Source of the DNA: CAIJXO01 sp041308645
GTDB taxonomy: Bacteria > Patescibacteriota > Minisyncoccia > Phycocordibacterales > GWA1-40-21
Direction of reading: 5' to 3'
Length of the DNA: 22,460 nucleotides
Assembly (NCBI GenBank): GCA_041308645.1
Contig: JBFZBC010000031.1
Location: forward strand, 1-22,460
Position numbers and translations under genes: made by a program. Below, in pieces: positions 1 to 5,996 of this stretch. The notes under the pieces were generated by a model. It was not told where the DNA came from. It was given only the letters and a program-made list of their open reading frames with translations, and made no database searches. The stretch's first letter is position 1; every line of letters begins with the position of its first letter.

Positions 1-157
1 CCCTAACATAGGATGAAGTGTTGATTTGTTTTACCTTATTATTAATACCGATAATCTTATTTACTAAAAAACCAATAAAAATTATATCCATAGCTAAAAC
101 AATAAGGAAACTAAATAGGGATAGAATTAGTATCTTTTTTGAATAATTTAATTTCAT
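1..157 (-). CDS. PilO-like type IV pilus alignment protein (5' part only)
   Basis: An open frame starts at the ATG at 157-155 and runs off the left edge; 52 codons are visible. The visible part has a short basic start (MKLNYSKK), one strongly hydrophobic helix at about residues 9-32 and then a polar, Asn/Lys-rich stretch. This is the usual N-terminus of bitopic PilO/PilN inner-membrane proteins. Its start overlaps the stop of the pilN-like gene as ATGA, which implies translational coupling. It is third in the minus-strand order pilM, pilN-like, this gene, matching the pilMNO order of type IV pilus systems. The name rests mainly on position and topology, because the diagnostic C-terminal domain is outside the window. 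Another bitopic pilus protein is possible. Confidence 0.6.
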   Translation of the reverse strand, partial: MKLNYSKKILILSLFSFLIVLAMDIIFIGFLVNKIIGINNKVKQINTSSYVR

Positions 158-702
158 ATTGTTGTTTTGATATTTATCGTAAATGGTATATTGCTATCTT
201 TAGCAAAATTAGAGACTGGAGATTCAATACTAGTAAAACCAGCCTTAAACCTTAAATCATCAATATATGCGACTAAACCTTCTCGGCTCTCTGAAACCCC
301 ACTGATTAATAACTGGACCTGACCTACTGCAGGAATACTAAAAGATAATTTATTAATTTTAATATCTTTGTTTTTACTTTCAATAATTTTATTAAAATAT
401 CCTGATGAATTAACACTACTTTTATTATAAATCTCAACTGCCTTCATTTCACTCATGGCCCTATTAATCAAAGCTAAAATATTTGGTCCGACGTTTTCTT
501 TATTTTCAATATTAATTACTGAATCAAACATTTGATTTACAACTATTTCTTTCTTATCTAAAGCTAAATAATAGGGCAAAACGTAAGCTAAAAAGAAGAC
601 GCCGAGTAAGGTAGTCGGAATAAAAAATAAAATAGAAATAAGCCTTATAATATACTCTTTTTTTACTACGTCTTTTTGTTTTTTAGTAATTAAATTAACC
701 AT
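154..702 (-). CDS. PilN-like type IV pilus assembly protein
   Basis: The 182-aa protein has a basic cytoplasmic tail (about residues 1-20), one transmembrane helix (about 21-47, rich in I/L/F with PTT and a Tyr-rich end) and a C-terminal domain with alternating beta-like segments. This is the layout of PilN, which binds PilM through its cytoplasmic tail and pairs with PilO in the periplasmic or extracytoplasmic space. The ATG lies 3 nt after the pilM stop and the TGA stop overlaps the next start, so the three genes look like one operon. No Shine-Dalgarno sequence is visible, and coupling to pilM translation would explain expression. Family assignment rests on topology and gene order more than on a sequence motif, and PilO-like is the main alternative. 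Confidence 0.68.
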   Translation of the reverse strand: MVNLITKKQKDVVKKEYIIRLISILFFIPTTLLGVFFLAYVLPYYLALDKKEIVVNQMFDSVINIENKENVGPNILALINRAMSEMKAVEIYNKSSVNSSGYFNKIIESKNKDIKINKLSFSIPAVGQVQLLISGVSESREGLVAYIDDLRFKAGFTSIESPVSNFAKDSNIPFTINIKTTI

Positions 703-705
703 AAA

Positions 706-1770
706 TTAATATAAACTAAGACCATTTACCACCGCTAAATCTTCAGAATCAAGTCTGGAAATTTGGGGGATGAAAGTATTAATATCGAAATTATTTATCC
801 AAATATTGGCAATTTCAACTTTTATATTAAGACTGGAGGTTAAATATTCTTCTAATCCAATAATCATGGCATCCCGTCCACATAAAATCACTCGCTCAAT
901 TTGCCCAACAACAAATTCTAACTCATTACAGAAAGAGATAAATTTATATAACTCATCTTTTATTGCCGAAACAGTATTTACTAAATACAAAAATATCTCA
1001 ACTGAAAGGTCACTATCATTATATAACTTCTCTTTTTTTATTTTTTCTGCCTCAGCAAAAGAAACTTTAAAATATTTTGCAATAGATGAAGTTATGGTCG
1101 CACTACCAAAATTGATAGACTGGGTCTGGTAAACAACACCAAAAATAACCAGAGAGAAAACTATATTATTCTCTTTGATATTTACAACTACAATATATTG
1201 TTCGTTAGCTTCTTTTACTACTGTTTTTGCCACATTGTTGGATTCTGGACTAAAAAGTACTGGGGTTAAACCAGATTGGAGAAAAACCTTTTCTAAATCT
1301 TCAACTAAACCAAGAGAGGTAACAGAAACAATAATATCTAACTCTGACGCCTTTCTATTATTAGGAATAACTTCATAATCAAAGACGGATTCTTTCACAG
1401 ACAAAGGCACATTTTCTTCTATTTTAAATTCTAAAATATCATTAATTTCTTTAGGTTTCAAATTTGGTAAATGAGTCTTAAAGATATAAGTTTCTTCCTC
1501 TGGAATAGAAAATCTAACAAAATCCACTTTTGTTTTTTTTCTTATATTTATTAATGCTTTAACAACTAAATCTTTTTTAACTACTCTCCCATTTGAAAAT
1601 GATCCTTCTGGTAATGGTTCCAGACCATAAATATCCGGTATCAAACCTTTATCTGTTGCCTTTAGGGTAAAAAATGAAATTCCAGCTGAGAAAATACTAA
1701 CGGAAACTGAGGGCATTTCTAAAAATCTTGGAGGGGTAAATAATTTTGGGTATAATATTTTGTGTGTCAT
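706..1770 (-). CDS. pilM: PilM-like actin-fold ATPase of the type IV pilus
   Basis: The 354-aa protein has the length and fold signature of PilM (FtsA/actin-like). The segment EINDILEFKIEENVPLSVKE at about residues 107-126 is the recognisable PilM region that leads into a VFDYEVI strand. Further on are repeated beta-rich blocks (DIIVSVTSLG, QYIVVVNIKEN) and a C-terminal VILCGRDA-like segment in the place of the second phosphate loop. PilM sits on the cytoplasmic face and links the PilN tail to the motor ATPases. It heads the operon with the pilN-like and pilO-like genes, and a pilB-type ATPase lies at 16949. An extended -10 box is 14 nt upstream of the ATG, and no Shine-Dalgarno is seen. Confidence 0.85.
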   Translation of the reverse strand: MTHKILYPKLFTPPRFLEMPSVSVSIFSAGISFFTLKATDKGLIPDIYGLEPLPEGSFSNGRVVKKDLVVKALINIRKKTKVDFVRFSIPEEETYIFKTHLPNLKPKEINDILEFKIEENVPLSVKESVFDYEVIPNNRKASELDIIVSVTSLGLVEDLEKVFLQSGLTPVLFSPESNNVAKTVVKEANEQYIVVVNIKENNIVFSLVIFGVVYQTQSINFGSATITSSIAKYFKVSFAEAEKIKKEKLYNDSDLSVEIFLYLVNTVSAIKDELYKFISFCNELEFVVGQIERVILCGRDAMIIGLEEYLTSSLNIKVEIANIWINNFDINTFIPQISRLDSEDLAVVNGLSLY

Positions 1771-1784
1771 ATTTTTCTCATTTT

Positions 1785-1793
1785 ATTATAACA
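1785..1793 (-). promoter_or_regulatory. Extended -10 promoter of the pilM operon
   Basis: On the minus strand the box TGT-TATAAT ends 14 nt before the pilM ATG, so the predicted leader is only about 8 nt. No good -35 hexamer is at the right distance: TTGATA lies 23 nt upstream, which is too far. Confidence 0.65.
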
Positions 1794-1835
1794 CCCTATA
1801 GTAATTTTTGATATATCAAAAAGACGATTCCTGTT

Positions 1836-2243
1836 TTATTTTGCCTGTGTTCCAGTTAAAACACTATCTTTTACTTCAAAGAGAGAGAAAGGTTCCTCCT
1901 TGCCCGCTTCTTTGGAGGGACCACCACCGACAGCCATAATCATTCCGTTACTTTCTAACCCCATCAATGTTTTCGGTTCTAAATTAGTGACAAAGGCACA
2001 TTTTTTGCCAACTAAGATTTGTTCATCGGGAAAATATTTGGCAATTCCGGAGACAATTTGCCTCGGACCGGCCACTTCCGCAAAATCCACTGATAATTTT
2101 AAAAGTTTCTCGGATTTTTCAATCCTCGCCACGCTTAAAATCTGTCCGATTTTTATTTCAATCTTTTTCCAGTTGTCATAATTTATTTTAGGTGTATCAA
2201 AGATATTTACCTTATCCTCAGTTGTAATTTTTTGATCATTCAT
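1836..2243 (-). CDS. Free-standing tRNA-binding domain protein (EMAPII/Arc1p/CsaA type)
   Basis: The 135-aa protein is one OB-fold tRNA-binding domain of the kind fused to the C-terminus of many methionyl-tRNA synthetases. Diagnostic parts in order: KIEIKIGQILSVARIEKSEK (about residues 27-46), LLKLSVDF, PRQIVSGIAKYF (about 61-72), FVTNLEPKTLMGLESNGMIM (about 85-104). No catalytic synthetase domain is attached in this window. It could act as a trans-acting tRNA-binding partner of a truncated MetRS, or as a CsaA-like protein. The start at 2243 overlaps the end of ruvX by 8 nt, so the two genes are probably co-transcribed and translationally coupled. The stop lies 65 bp from the pilM start, in the same orientation. 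Confidence 0.85.
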   Translation of the reverse strand: MNDQKITTEDKVNIFDTPKINYDNWKKIEIKIGQILSVARIEKSEKLLKLSVDFAEVAGPRQIVSGIAKYFPDEQILVGKKCAFVTNLEPKTLMGLESNGMIMAVGGGPSKEAGKEEPFSLFEVKDSVLTGTQAK

Positions 2244-2622
2244 GTTTTTTATTTTTATCTAAGTGACTTTGTAAAATTATGGCCGCGGCAGAAGCATCAA
2301 GCATCTTATTTTCACCGGTAATCTGGCTAGCTTGGATAGAGGTCATAAATTCTGGCTCAAAGACAACCTTAAAACCTATTAGTTCGAGCTTTTTCCGAAA
2401 AGAATCAATCTCCCACATTATTTGATTAATTTGACCTTTATAATCACGAGACTCCCCCATTACCACCACATCCACAGCCCTTTTCATACATTCATCAATA
2501 ATATTTTTTAACAAACTATCATCATTTGAAAAGACGGCTAAGGGAAAAGCTATCCGGCCATCTATATCTGAAACAGCGATACCCACCCTTTTGCCTCCGA
2601 AATCAATTCCTAAATATTGCAT
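2236..2622 (-). CDS. ruvX: RuvX/YqgF-family putative Holliday junction resolvase or pre-16S rRNA nuclease
   Basis: The 128-aa protein has the YqgF fold. The N-terminal LGIDFGGKRVGIAVSD (residues 4-19) holds the first catalytic Asp, VVVMGES is at about 52-58, and DASAAAIILQSHLD (about 109-122) holds the C-terminal Asp. The usual middle motif (DERLTT-like) reads EPEFMTS here, so the canonical Asp-Glu-Arg is not kept. Family members process the 5' end of 16S rRNA and may cut branched DNA. The ATG has a TAATAT -10-like box 7 nt upstream and no Shine-Dalgarno. The gene is followed, with an 8-nt overlap, by the tRNA-binding protein, and it diverges from the small membrane protein at 2673 across a 50-bp gap. 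Confidence 0.88.
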   Translation of the reverse strand: MQYLGIDFGGKRVGIAVSDIDGRIAFPLAVFSNDDSLLKNIIDECMKRAVDVVVMGESRDYKGQINQIMWEIDSFRKKLELIGFKVVFEPEFMTSIQASQITGENKMLDASAAAIILQSHLDKNKKHE

Positions 2623-2629
2623 ATTTTCA

Positions 2630-2635
2630 ATATTA
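2630..2635 (-). promoter_or_regulatory. -10-like box for ruvX
   Basis: TAATAT on the minus strand is separated from the ruvX ATG by 7 nt, and the preceding bases read GTG. The predicted transcript would start at or next to the start codon. There is no Shine-Dalgarno. Confidence 0.45.
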
Positions 2636-2653
2636 CACTATTTTTTAAAAAAG

Positions 2654-2662
2654 TGGTATTAT
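2654..2662 (+). promoter_or_regulatory. Extended -10 box for the small membrane protein gene
   Basis: TGG-TATTAT lies 10 nt before the ATG at 2673. The leader would be only about 4 nt. It lies back-to-back with the ruvX promoter. Confidence 0.5.
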
Positions 2663-2672
2663 TATTTTTGTT

Positions 2673-2918
2673 ATGACATCACAAACACTAGATGAATCCT
2701 TTCGTCTTTTTTTAGCAGAAAATCCATCGATTATTTTTTTACTAATATGGATAGTCGTTATAAAAGCTTTTGCTTTGTGGTATTCAGCTAAAAGAAATCA
2801 AAAAATTTGGTTTATGGCCATTATTATATTAAACACGCTTGGTATTTTAGAGACAGGTTACTTATTATATTTTTATTTTAAAGAAAAAAAAGAAAAGACT
2901 CAAAACACCAATGATTAA
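2673..2918 (+). CDS. Small two-helix membrane protein, DUF5652-like
   Basis: The 81-aa protein has two hydrophobic helices: about residues 19-37 (IIFLLIWIVVIKAFALWYSA) and about 46-69 (IWFMAIIILNTLGILETGYL). A short basic loop (KRNQK) joins them, and the tail is charged and Lys-rich. The pattern 'KAFALWYSAKRNQKIWF ... NTLGILE' resembles the DUF5652 family, which is common in CPR genomes and has no known function. It stands alone between divergent ruvX and a strong terminator hairpin immediately downstream. The role is unknown; membrane location is the only safe inference. Confidence 0.75.
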   Translation: MTSQTLDESFRLFLAENPSIIFLLIWIVVIKAFALWYSAKRNQKIWFMAIIILNTLGILETGYLLYFYFKEKKEKTQNTND

Positions 2919-2922
2919 ATTT

Positions 2923-2952
2923 AAAAAATCCACCAACCTTGGTGGATTTTTT
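2923..2952. terminator. Bidirectional intrinsic terminator
   Basis: A near-perfect inverted repeat (AAAAAATCCACCA paired with TGGTGGATTTTTT) has an A-run on the left and a T-run on the right. It serves the small membrane protein gene on plus and the 19-codon ORF on minus. Confidence 0.85.
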
Positions 2953-2960
2953 AAAAAGAT

Positions 2961-3020
2961 TTATTTTGACTTCTTTGGTTTCTTCTTTTCCTTTTGTTGT
3001 CGATTATTTCCTTTTGCCAT
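2961..3020 (-). CDS. Putative 19-aa highly basic peptide
   Basis: An ATG at 3020-3018 opens a 19-codon frame ending in TAA: MAKGNNRQQKEKKKPKKSK. The composition is extreme, with 9 Lys, one Arg and no hydrophobic core. I recall similar very short 'MAKGNN...KKPKK' peptides from other bacteria, but I could not check this. The frame ends just before a bidirectional terminator that has a T-run in the correct direction, which supports a real transcription unit. No Shine-Dalgarno is present, and AT-rich -10-like sequences lie upstream. A possible role is an RNA- or ribosome-associated basic peptide, but nothing in the sequence proves function. Confidence 0.5.
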   Translation of the reverse strand: MAKGNNRQQKEKKKPKKSK

Positions 3021-3169
3021 ATTTTGTTTACCAGCCTAAGTTTTTATTTATAAAAAATTAGTGGTTTAAATTAAATATTCTAATAATATAACAATTATAT
3101 CATGAAGGTGTTGAGTTTGTTAAGTCTGCTTGAAATATAGCAAAAATTATGTAATTATTCCCTAATAAT

Positions 3170-3256
3170 GGAGGAGTGCCTGAGTGGTTTAAAGGAACAG
3201 TCTTGAAAACTGTCGCGCTCGCAAGGGTGCCGTGAGTTCGAATCTCACCTCCTCCG
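3170..3256 (+). tRNA. tRNA-Ser (anticodon UGA)
   Basis: Acceptor stem GGAGGAG pairs with CTCCTCC. The anticodon stem is ACAGT/ACTGT with loop CTTGAAA, giving anticodon TGA. There is a long class II variable arm, and the T-arm is GTGAG-TTCGAAT-CTCAC. The discriminator is G, as expected for Ser, and CCA is not encoded (CCC follows). A terminator-like hairpin starts 6 nt after the 3' end, followed by a palindromic element built partly from the tRNA's own 3' end. Confidence 0.95.
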
Positions 3257-3261
3257 CCCGT

Positions 3262-3295
3262 ACAAAAACGCGCATTATTAAATGCCGTTTTTTGT
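3262..3295 (+). terminator. Hairpin terminator directly after tRNA-Ser
   Basis: ACAAAAACG...GCATT, loop ATTA, AATGC-CGTTTTTTGT: a long A/T-flanked stem ending in a T-run, 6 nt after the tRNA. Confidence 0.75.
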
Positions 3296-3296
3296 T

Positions 3297-3449
3297 GGGC
3301 GGAGGCGAGTAAAGTATTTGAATACTTTACGTGTGAGATTCGAACGGCGAAACGATGTTTTGCTAGCAAACAAAACCGTGAGCCGGTGCCCAGGCAAAAC
3401 TTTTTGACGAAAAAGTTTTAGCCGAGGGAGAAATTCTCACCTCCTCCGC
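3297..3449 (+). repeat. tRNA-derived palindromic element E1 (after tRNA-Ser)
   Basis: The left arm is an inverted copy of the tRNA-Ser 3' end: GGGCGGAGG (3297-3305) and GTGAGATTCGAAC (3333-3345). It is split between acceptor and T-stem by a 27-nt insert that holds a perfect 10-bp hairpin (3309-3330). The core has hairpin GTTTTG...CAAAAC, the 16-nt stretch GAGCCGGTGCCCAGGC and a perfect 10-bp hairpin with loop GACG (3396-3419). The right arm (3435-3449) repeats 15 nt of the tRNA 3' end in direct orientation. The same plan follows tRNA-Lys. A T-rich terminator comes next, and 3491-3635 holds nothing I recognise except a promoter box at its end. Confidence 0.85.
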
Positions 3450-3453
3450 ATTT

Positions 3454-3490
3454 AAAAATCCGCTGGAAACAGCGTGATTTTTATTTTTTA
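3454..3490 (+). terminator. Intrinsic terminator after element E1
   Basis: AAAAATCCGCTG, GNRA-type loop GAAA, CAGCGTGATTTTT, followed by more T-rich sequence. Its position beyond the direct repeat suggests it was the original tRNA-Ser terminator before E1 was inserted, or that the element is transcribed. Confidence 0.75.
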
Positions 3491-3620
3491 TTTTTAATCA
3501 TGCCGTAATCACTGCATAAAAATAGTTAAATTTTTCTCATCGTCCTAATAAAACAAATGGGGTCAAGGCGATGTTTGCTTATATAAAATCTGGTTAATGA
3601 GTGGCAAAATTTTACTACTT

Positions 3621-3629
3621 TGATAAGAT
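3621..3629 (+). promoter_or_regulatory. Extended -10 box for the MTH1-like NUDIX gene
   Basis: TGA-TAAGAT lies exactly 6 nt before the ATG at 3636. Transcription would start at the start codon itself. No Shine-Dalgarno is seen. Confidence 0.55.
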
Positions 3630-3635
3630 ATAGAC

Positions 3636-4130
3636 ATGAATAAATTACGGGCAGCTACATTAGTTTTTTTAATTAAAAAAAATAACGATCTAATAACTGA
3701 TATATGTTTAGCGATGAAAAAACGTGGTTTTGGGGTTAATAGGTGGAATGGTGTAGGGGGGAAAGTTGAAAACGGAAAAGAAACAGTGGAGGAAGCCGCA
3801 AAAAGAGAGACCAAAGAAGAAATAAATGTTGAAATACAGAATCTAAAAAAAATTGCTGAGCTATCATTTTATTTTCCCCATAATCCTACTTGGAACCAGC
3901 TGGTTCATGTTTACTTTGTAGAAGAGTGGGTAGGTGAACCAAAAGAAAGTGAGGAAATGAAACCAAAATGGTTTAAAGTAGAAAGTATTCCCTATCCTGA
4001 TATGTGGCCAGATGATATCTTTTGGCTTCCACAAGTTTTAAGAGGTGAATTAATCAAAGCTACTTTTAAATTTAGAGAAAATGATGTAATCCAAGGTAAA
4101 GAAGTAGAAACTGTAAGTAATTTAGAATAA
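3636..4130 (+). CDS. MTH1-like NUDIX hydrolase (probable oxidised purine dNTP diphosphatase)
   Basis: The 164-aa protein resembles the MTH1/NUDT1 branch of NUDIX enzymes, which remove oxidised purine nucleotides from the pool. The N-terminal strand RAATLVFLIK is followed by KKRGFGVNRWNGVGGKV (about residues 28-44). The C-terminal block PDMWPDDIFWLP (about 120-131) matches the substrate-binding Trp-Pro-Asp-Asp segment of MTH1. The NUDIX box runs from GGKVENGKE to RETKEEINV. It departs from GX5EX7REUXEEXGU by one extra residue before the first Glu and by Asn in place of the late Gly. The catalytic RE..EE residues are kept. It is a monocistronic-looking gene with a leaderless promoter. A second, unrelated-looking NUDIX protein lies at 11855. 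Confidence 0.85.
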   Translation: MNKLRAATLVFLIKKNNDLITDICLAMKKRGFGVNRWNGVGGKVENGKETVEEAAKRETKEEINVEIQNLKKIAELSFYFPHNPTWNQLVHVYFVEEWVGEPKESEEMKPKWFKVESIPYPDMWPDDIFWLPQVLRGELIKATFKFRENDVIQGKEVETVSNLE

Positions 4131-4283
4131 AAAAATAAATCTGATAGAATAATCACAACGTAGCAAGAGTTGGTATTCTTCAGTCTTTTGATTAGAGACG
4201 GTTATTTTAAATTAAGAATTGTCATCTGTATAAAATTTTAATAAAGTGCTATATTTACTGAATTATTAGCTTAATAAAGATAT

Positions 4284-4982
4284 ATGCAAACAGAACCAAC
4301 AATTGAGGTAAGTAAAAATAGTAAGTATTATTTATATATTGCGGTTGCCTTTGTTGCTATCTTAATGATTTCCAATACAGTGGCAGTCAAGCTGATTGGC
4401 CTCGGCTCGCTCGTCTTCACTGGAGCTTTTTTTATCTTTCCTATTAGCTACATCTTTGGTGATATTCTCACTGAAGTTTATGGTTACAAAGCTACTAGAA
4501 AAATAATCTGGGCTGGTTTTTTTACTCAAATTTTGATGGTTTTCTGTTATTGGTTGGTACAAGTAATGCCTTCGGCCAGCGTCTGGCCAAATCAAGGCGC
4601 CTACGATTCCATCCTTGGTGTCGTTCCTAGAATAGTTATTGCTTCAATGATTGCCTACTTCTGTGGTGAATTCACTAATTCTTTCATTTTGTCCAAAATG
4701 AAAATCTGGACGGAAGGCAAATATCTTTGGAGTAGAACGATTGGCTCTACCGTTGTTGGTCAATTGGTTGATAGTATTTTATTTACCATTTTAGCTTTTG
4801 CCTTGACTGTCCCAACGAATATTTTACTTATAATGATTGCTGTCCAGTATTTTGGAAAGGTGCTGTATGAAATAATCCTTACTCCACTTACTTACTTTAT
4901 CGTTAGAAAACTTAAACACGCCGAGGGTATTGATGTTTATGACCGAGGTATAAGCTATAACCCTTTTGGTCTAAAAGAATAA
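4284..4982 (+). CDS. yhhQ: Queuosine-precursor transporter family protein (YhhQ/VUT)
   Basis: The 232-aa integral membrane protein has about six helices. Family signatures are ISNTVAVKLI (about residues 29-38), the FPISYIFGDILTEVYGYK block (about 51-68) with acidic residues inside a helix, and GEFTNSFILSKMK (about 128-140). It ends with TVVGQLVDSILFTILAF and a conserved cytoplasmic tail. YhhQ-type carriers import queuosine precursors (preQ0/preQ1) for tRNA modification. For an organism with few biosynthetic pathways, import is plausible, but no other queuosine gene is in the window. The 153 bp upstream of the ATG (4131-4283) contain nothing I recognise beyond AT-rich sequence. No Shine-Dalgarno is seen, and the ATG directly follows AT-rich -10-like sequence. 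Confidence 0.88.
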   Translation: MQTEPTIEVSKNSKYYLYIAVAFVAILMISNTVAVKLIGLGSLVFTGAFFIFPISYIFGDILTEVYGYKATRKIIWAGFFTQILMVFCYWLVQVMPSASVWPNQGAYDSILGVVPRIVIASMIAYFCGEFTNSFILSKMKIWTEGKYLWSRTIGSTVVGQLVDSILFTILAFALTVPTNILLIMIAVQYFGKVLYEIILTPLTYFIVRKLKHAEGIDVYDRGISYNPFGLKE

Positions 4983-4995
4983 TTTATAAAAGAAG

Positions 4996-5251
4996 CTATT
5001 GGGCAAAATCAAAAAGGACGTAATGTGTTGACTGACACAGTTTATTCCAAACCTCTTCATCTATGTTTGAAATTATTTTTTTGATTCATCTAAAATAGAT
5101 TGAATATTTACATATAAATGGGCAGTTCCAATAAAGGCAAATTTTTTGATGCAACATTTAATTTAAGTAAAGAATGGATAGCGGGGATAAGCTTAAGTTT
5201 AGCTAAATCTTCGGTTACTCCTAAAATAACAAATACGAAATTCTTCTCCAT
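4996..5251 (-). pseudogene. zwf: Decayed N-terminal fragment of glucose-6-phosphate 1-dehydrogenase
   Basis: An ATG at 5251-5249 opens a minus-strand frame whose start, FVFVILGVTEDLAKLKLIPA, is a worn version of the NADP-binding G6PDH N-terminus (GATGDLAKRKLIPA-type). The Gly-x-x-Gly pattern is changed to GVTE. After about 34 codons the homology moves to another frame (KKFAFIGTAHL, then NIQSILDESKK-stop) at an A-run near 5142-5148. It then moves to a third frame (NIDEEVWNKLCQSTHYV), ending at TAG 4998-4996. A real enzyme is about 450-500 aa, and here only the first ~90 residues remain with two frame changes and in-frame stops. A TAAGAT box still sits 7 nt upstream of the old ATG. The rest of 4983-5322 holds nothing else except the promoter of the next gene. 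Confidence 0.72.
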
Positions 5252-5304
5252 CGTCTTAATCTTACTTTATCCACTTAAGGTTACAAGATTTTTTCTATGG
5301 TATC

Positions 5305-5313
5305 TGATATAAT
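5305..5313 (+). promoter_or_regulatory. Extended -10 box for the gene at 5323
   Basis: TGA-TATAAT lies 9 nt before the ATG. The predicted leader is about 3 nt. There is no Shine-Dalgarno. Confidence 0.6.
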
Positions 5314-5322
5314 ATATGAGTC

Positions 5323-5784
5323 ATGGATGACTTATCACTTAAATGGTCCGCACCTGAGTATCACCACTATCAGAGAAGCACTGATTGGTTTTGGGCTGTT
5401 GGTATTATCACCATATCCACGACTGTTTTAGCTTTTGTCTTTAACAATCCTTTATTTGGCGTTTTGATCCTTCTTTCGACTACTATTCTTATCTTTTATG
5501 TTACTCGTGTTCCAAAAAATGTAGATTATGAAATAAATAACCGCGGTATTATAGTTGGTAAAGATTTACAACCTTATCTGACAATTGAAGCTTTTTGGAT
5601 CGAGACCAGAGAAGGTGAACCAAAAATAATATTGAAATCTAAAAAATCTATCATGCCTTATATTGTCATTCCCCTTCATGATGACAGCGTGAGCCAGGTA
5701 GTTTCTGTTCTCCGAGAATTTTTAGAAGAAAAAGAACTTCAGGAACCTATGGCTCATAAAGTGATGGAATATTTAGGTTTCTAA
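5323..5784 (+). CDS. Conserved membrane protein with two N-terminal helices, function unknown
   Basis: The 153-aa protein starts with a soluble segment (LKWSAPEYHHYQRSTDWFWA) that leads into two helices (about residues 25-42 and 46-63). These are joined by NNPLFG and followed by a beta-rich cytoplasmic domain (about 65-140: NVDYEINNRGIIVGKDLQPY, then IILKSKK and IVIPL). The 'APEY ... DWFW' start and helical hairpin plus compact domain are typical of conserved uncharacterised CPR proteins, and the domain may be PH-like. It has its own promoter and no partner gene: the neighbours are a zwf remnant upstream and the tRNA-Arg element downstream. I do not recognise a function. Confidence 0.75.
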   Translation: MDDLSLKWSAPEYHHYQRSTDWFWAVGIITISTTVLAFVFNNPLFGVLILLSTTILIFYVTRVPKNVDYEINNRGIIVGKDLQPYLTIEAFWIETREGEPKIILKSKKSIMPYIVIPLHDDSVSQVVSVLREFLEEKELQEPMAHKVMEYLGF

Positions 5785-5785
5785 T

Positions 5786-5957
5786 TTGTCCCCCCGGCAG
5801 GATATTTTCCATTACAGTGGCAGCCTGCCCGAAACGACTGTTTCAGTCGGGCGGGTATCCGTGTTTGGATTTTTTTGGGTGTTCAGAAACTTCAAAAAAT
5901 CTCAAACAGGCTTCAATTCCTGCACAAAACTACCACCCGGCAGTTTCTCAGGGAGAC
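5786..5957 (-). repeat. tRNA-derived palindromic element E2 (after tRNA-Arg)
   Basis: Read on minus after tRNA-Arg and its terminator: an inverted, imperfect copy of the tRNA 3' end (GTCTCCC at 5957-5951, GCAGGAATTGAA at 5923-5912), split by a 27-nt insert that forms a hairpin (GAAACTGCC/GGTAGTTTT). Then comes a core with a GC-rich hairpin (CCTGCCCGA/TCGGGCGGG, 5824-5855). At 5786-5802 a direct copy of the tRNA 3' end matches over 17 nt with one mismatch. The architecture equals E1 and E3, but the core sequence differs. Confidence 0.7.
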
Positions 5958-5960
5958 AAA

Positions 5961-5990
5961 CAAAAATCGCTCTTACTGAGCAGATTTTTG
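5961..5990 (-). terminator. Hairpin terminator directly after tRNA-Arg
   Basis: On minus: CAAAAATC, GCTC, loop, GAGC, GATTTTTG, followed by TTTG. It lies 6 nt after the tRNA discriminator base. Confidence 0.75.
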
Positions 5991-5996
5991 TAATTG

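Noticed and set aside
3100..3369. 89-codon minus-strand ORF across tRNA-Ser
   Set aside because: It is antisense to tRNA-Ser; the GGGGEIRTHGT-type reading is the well-known spurious translation of a tRNA-Ser complement.
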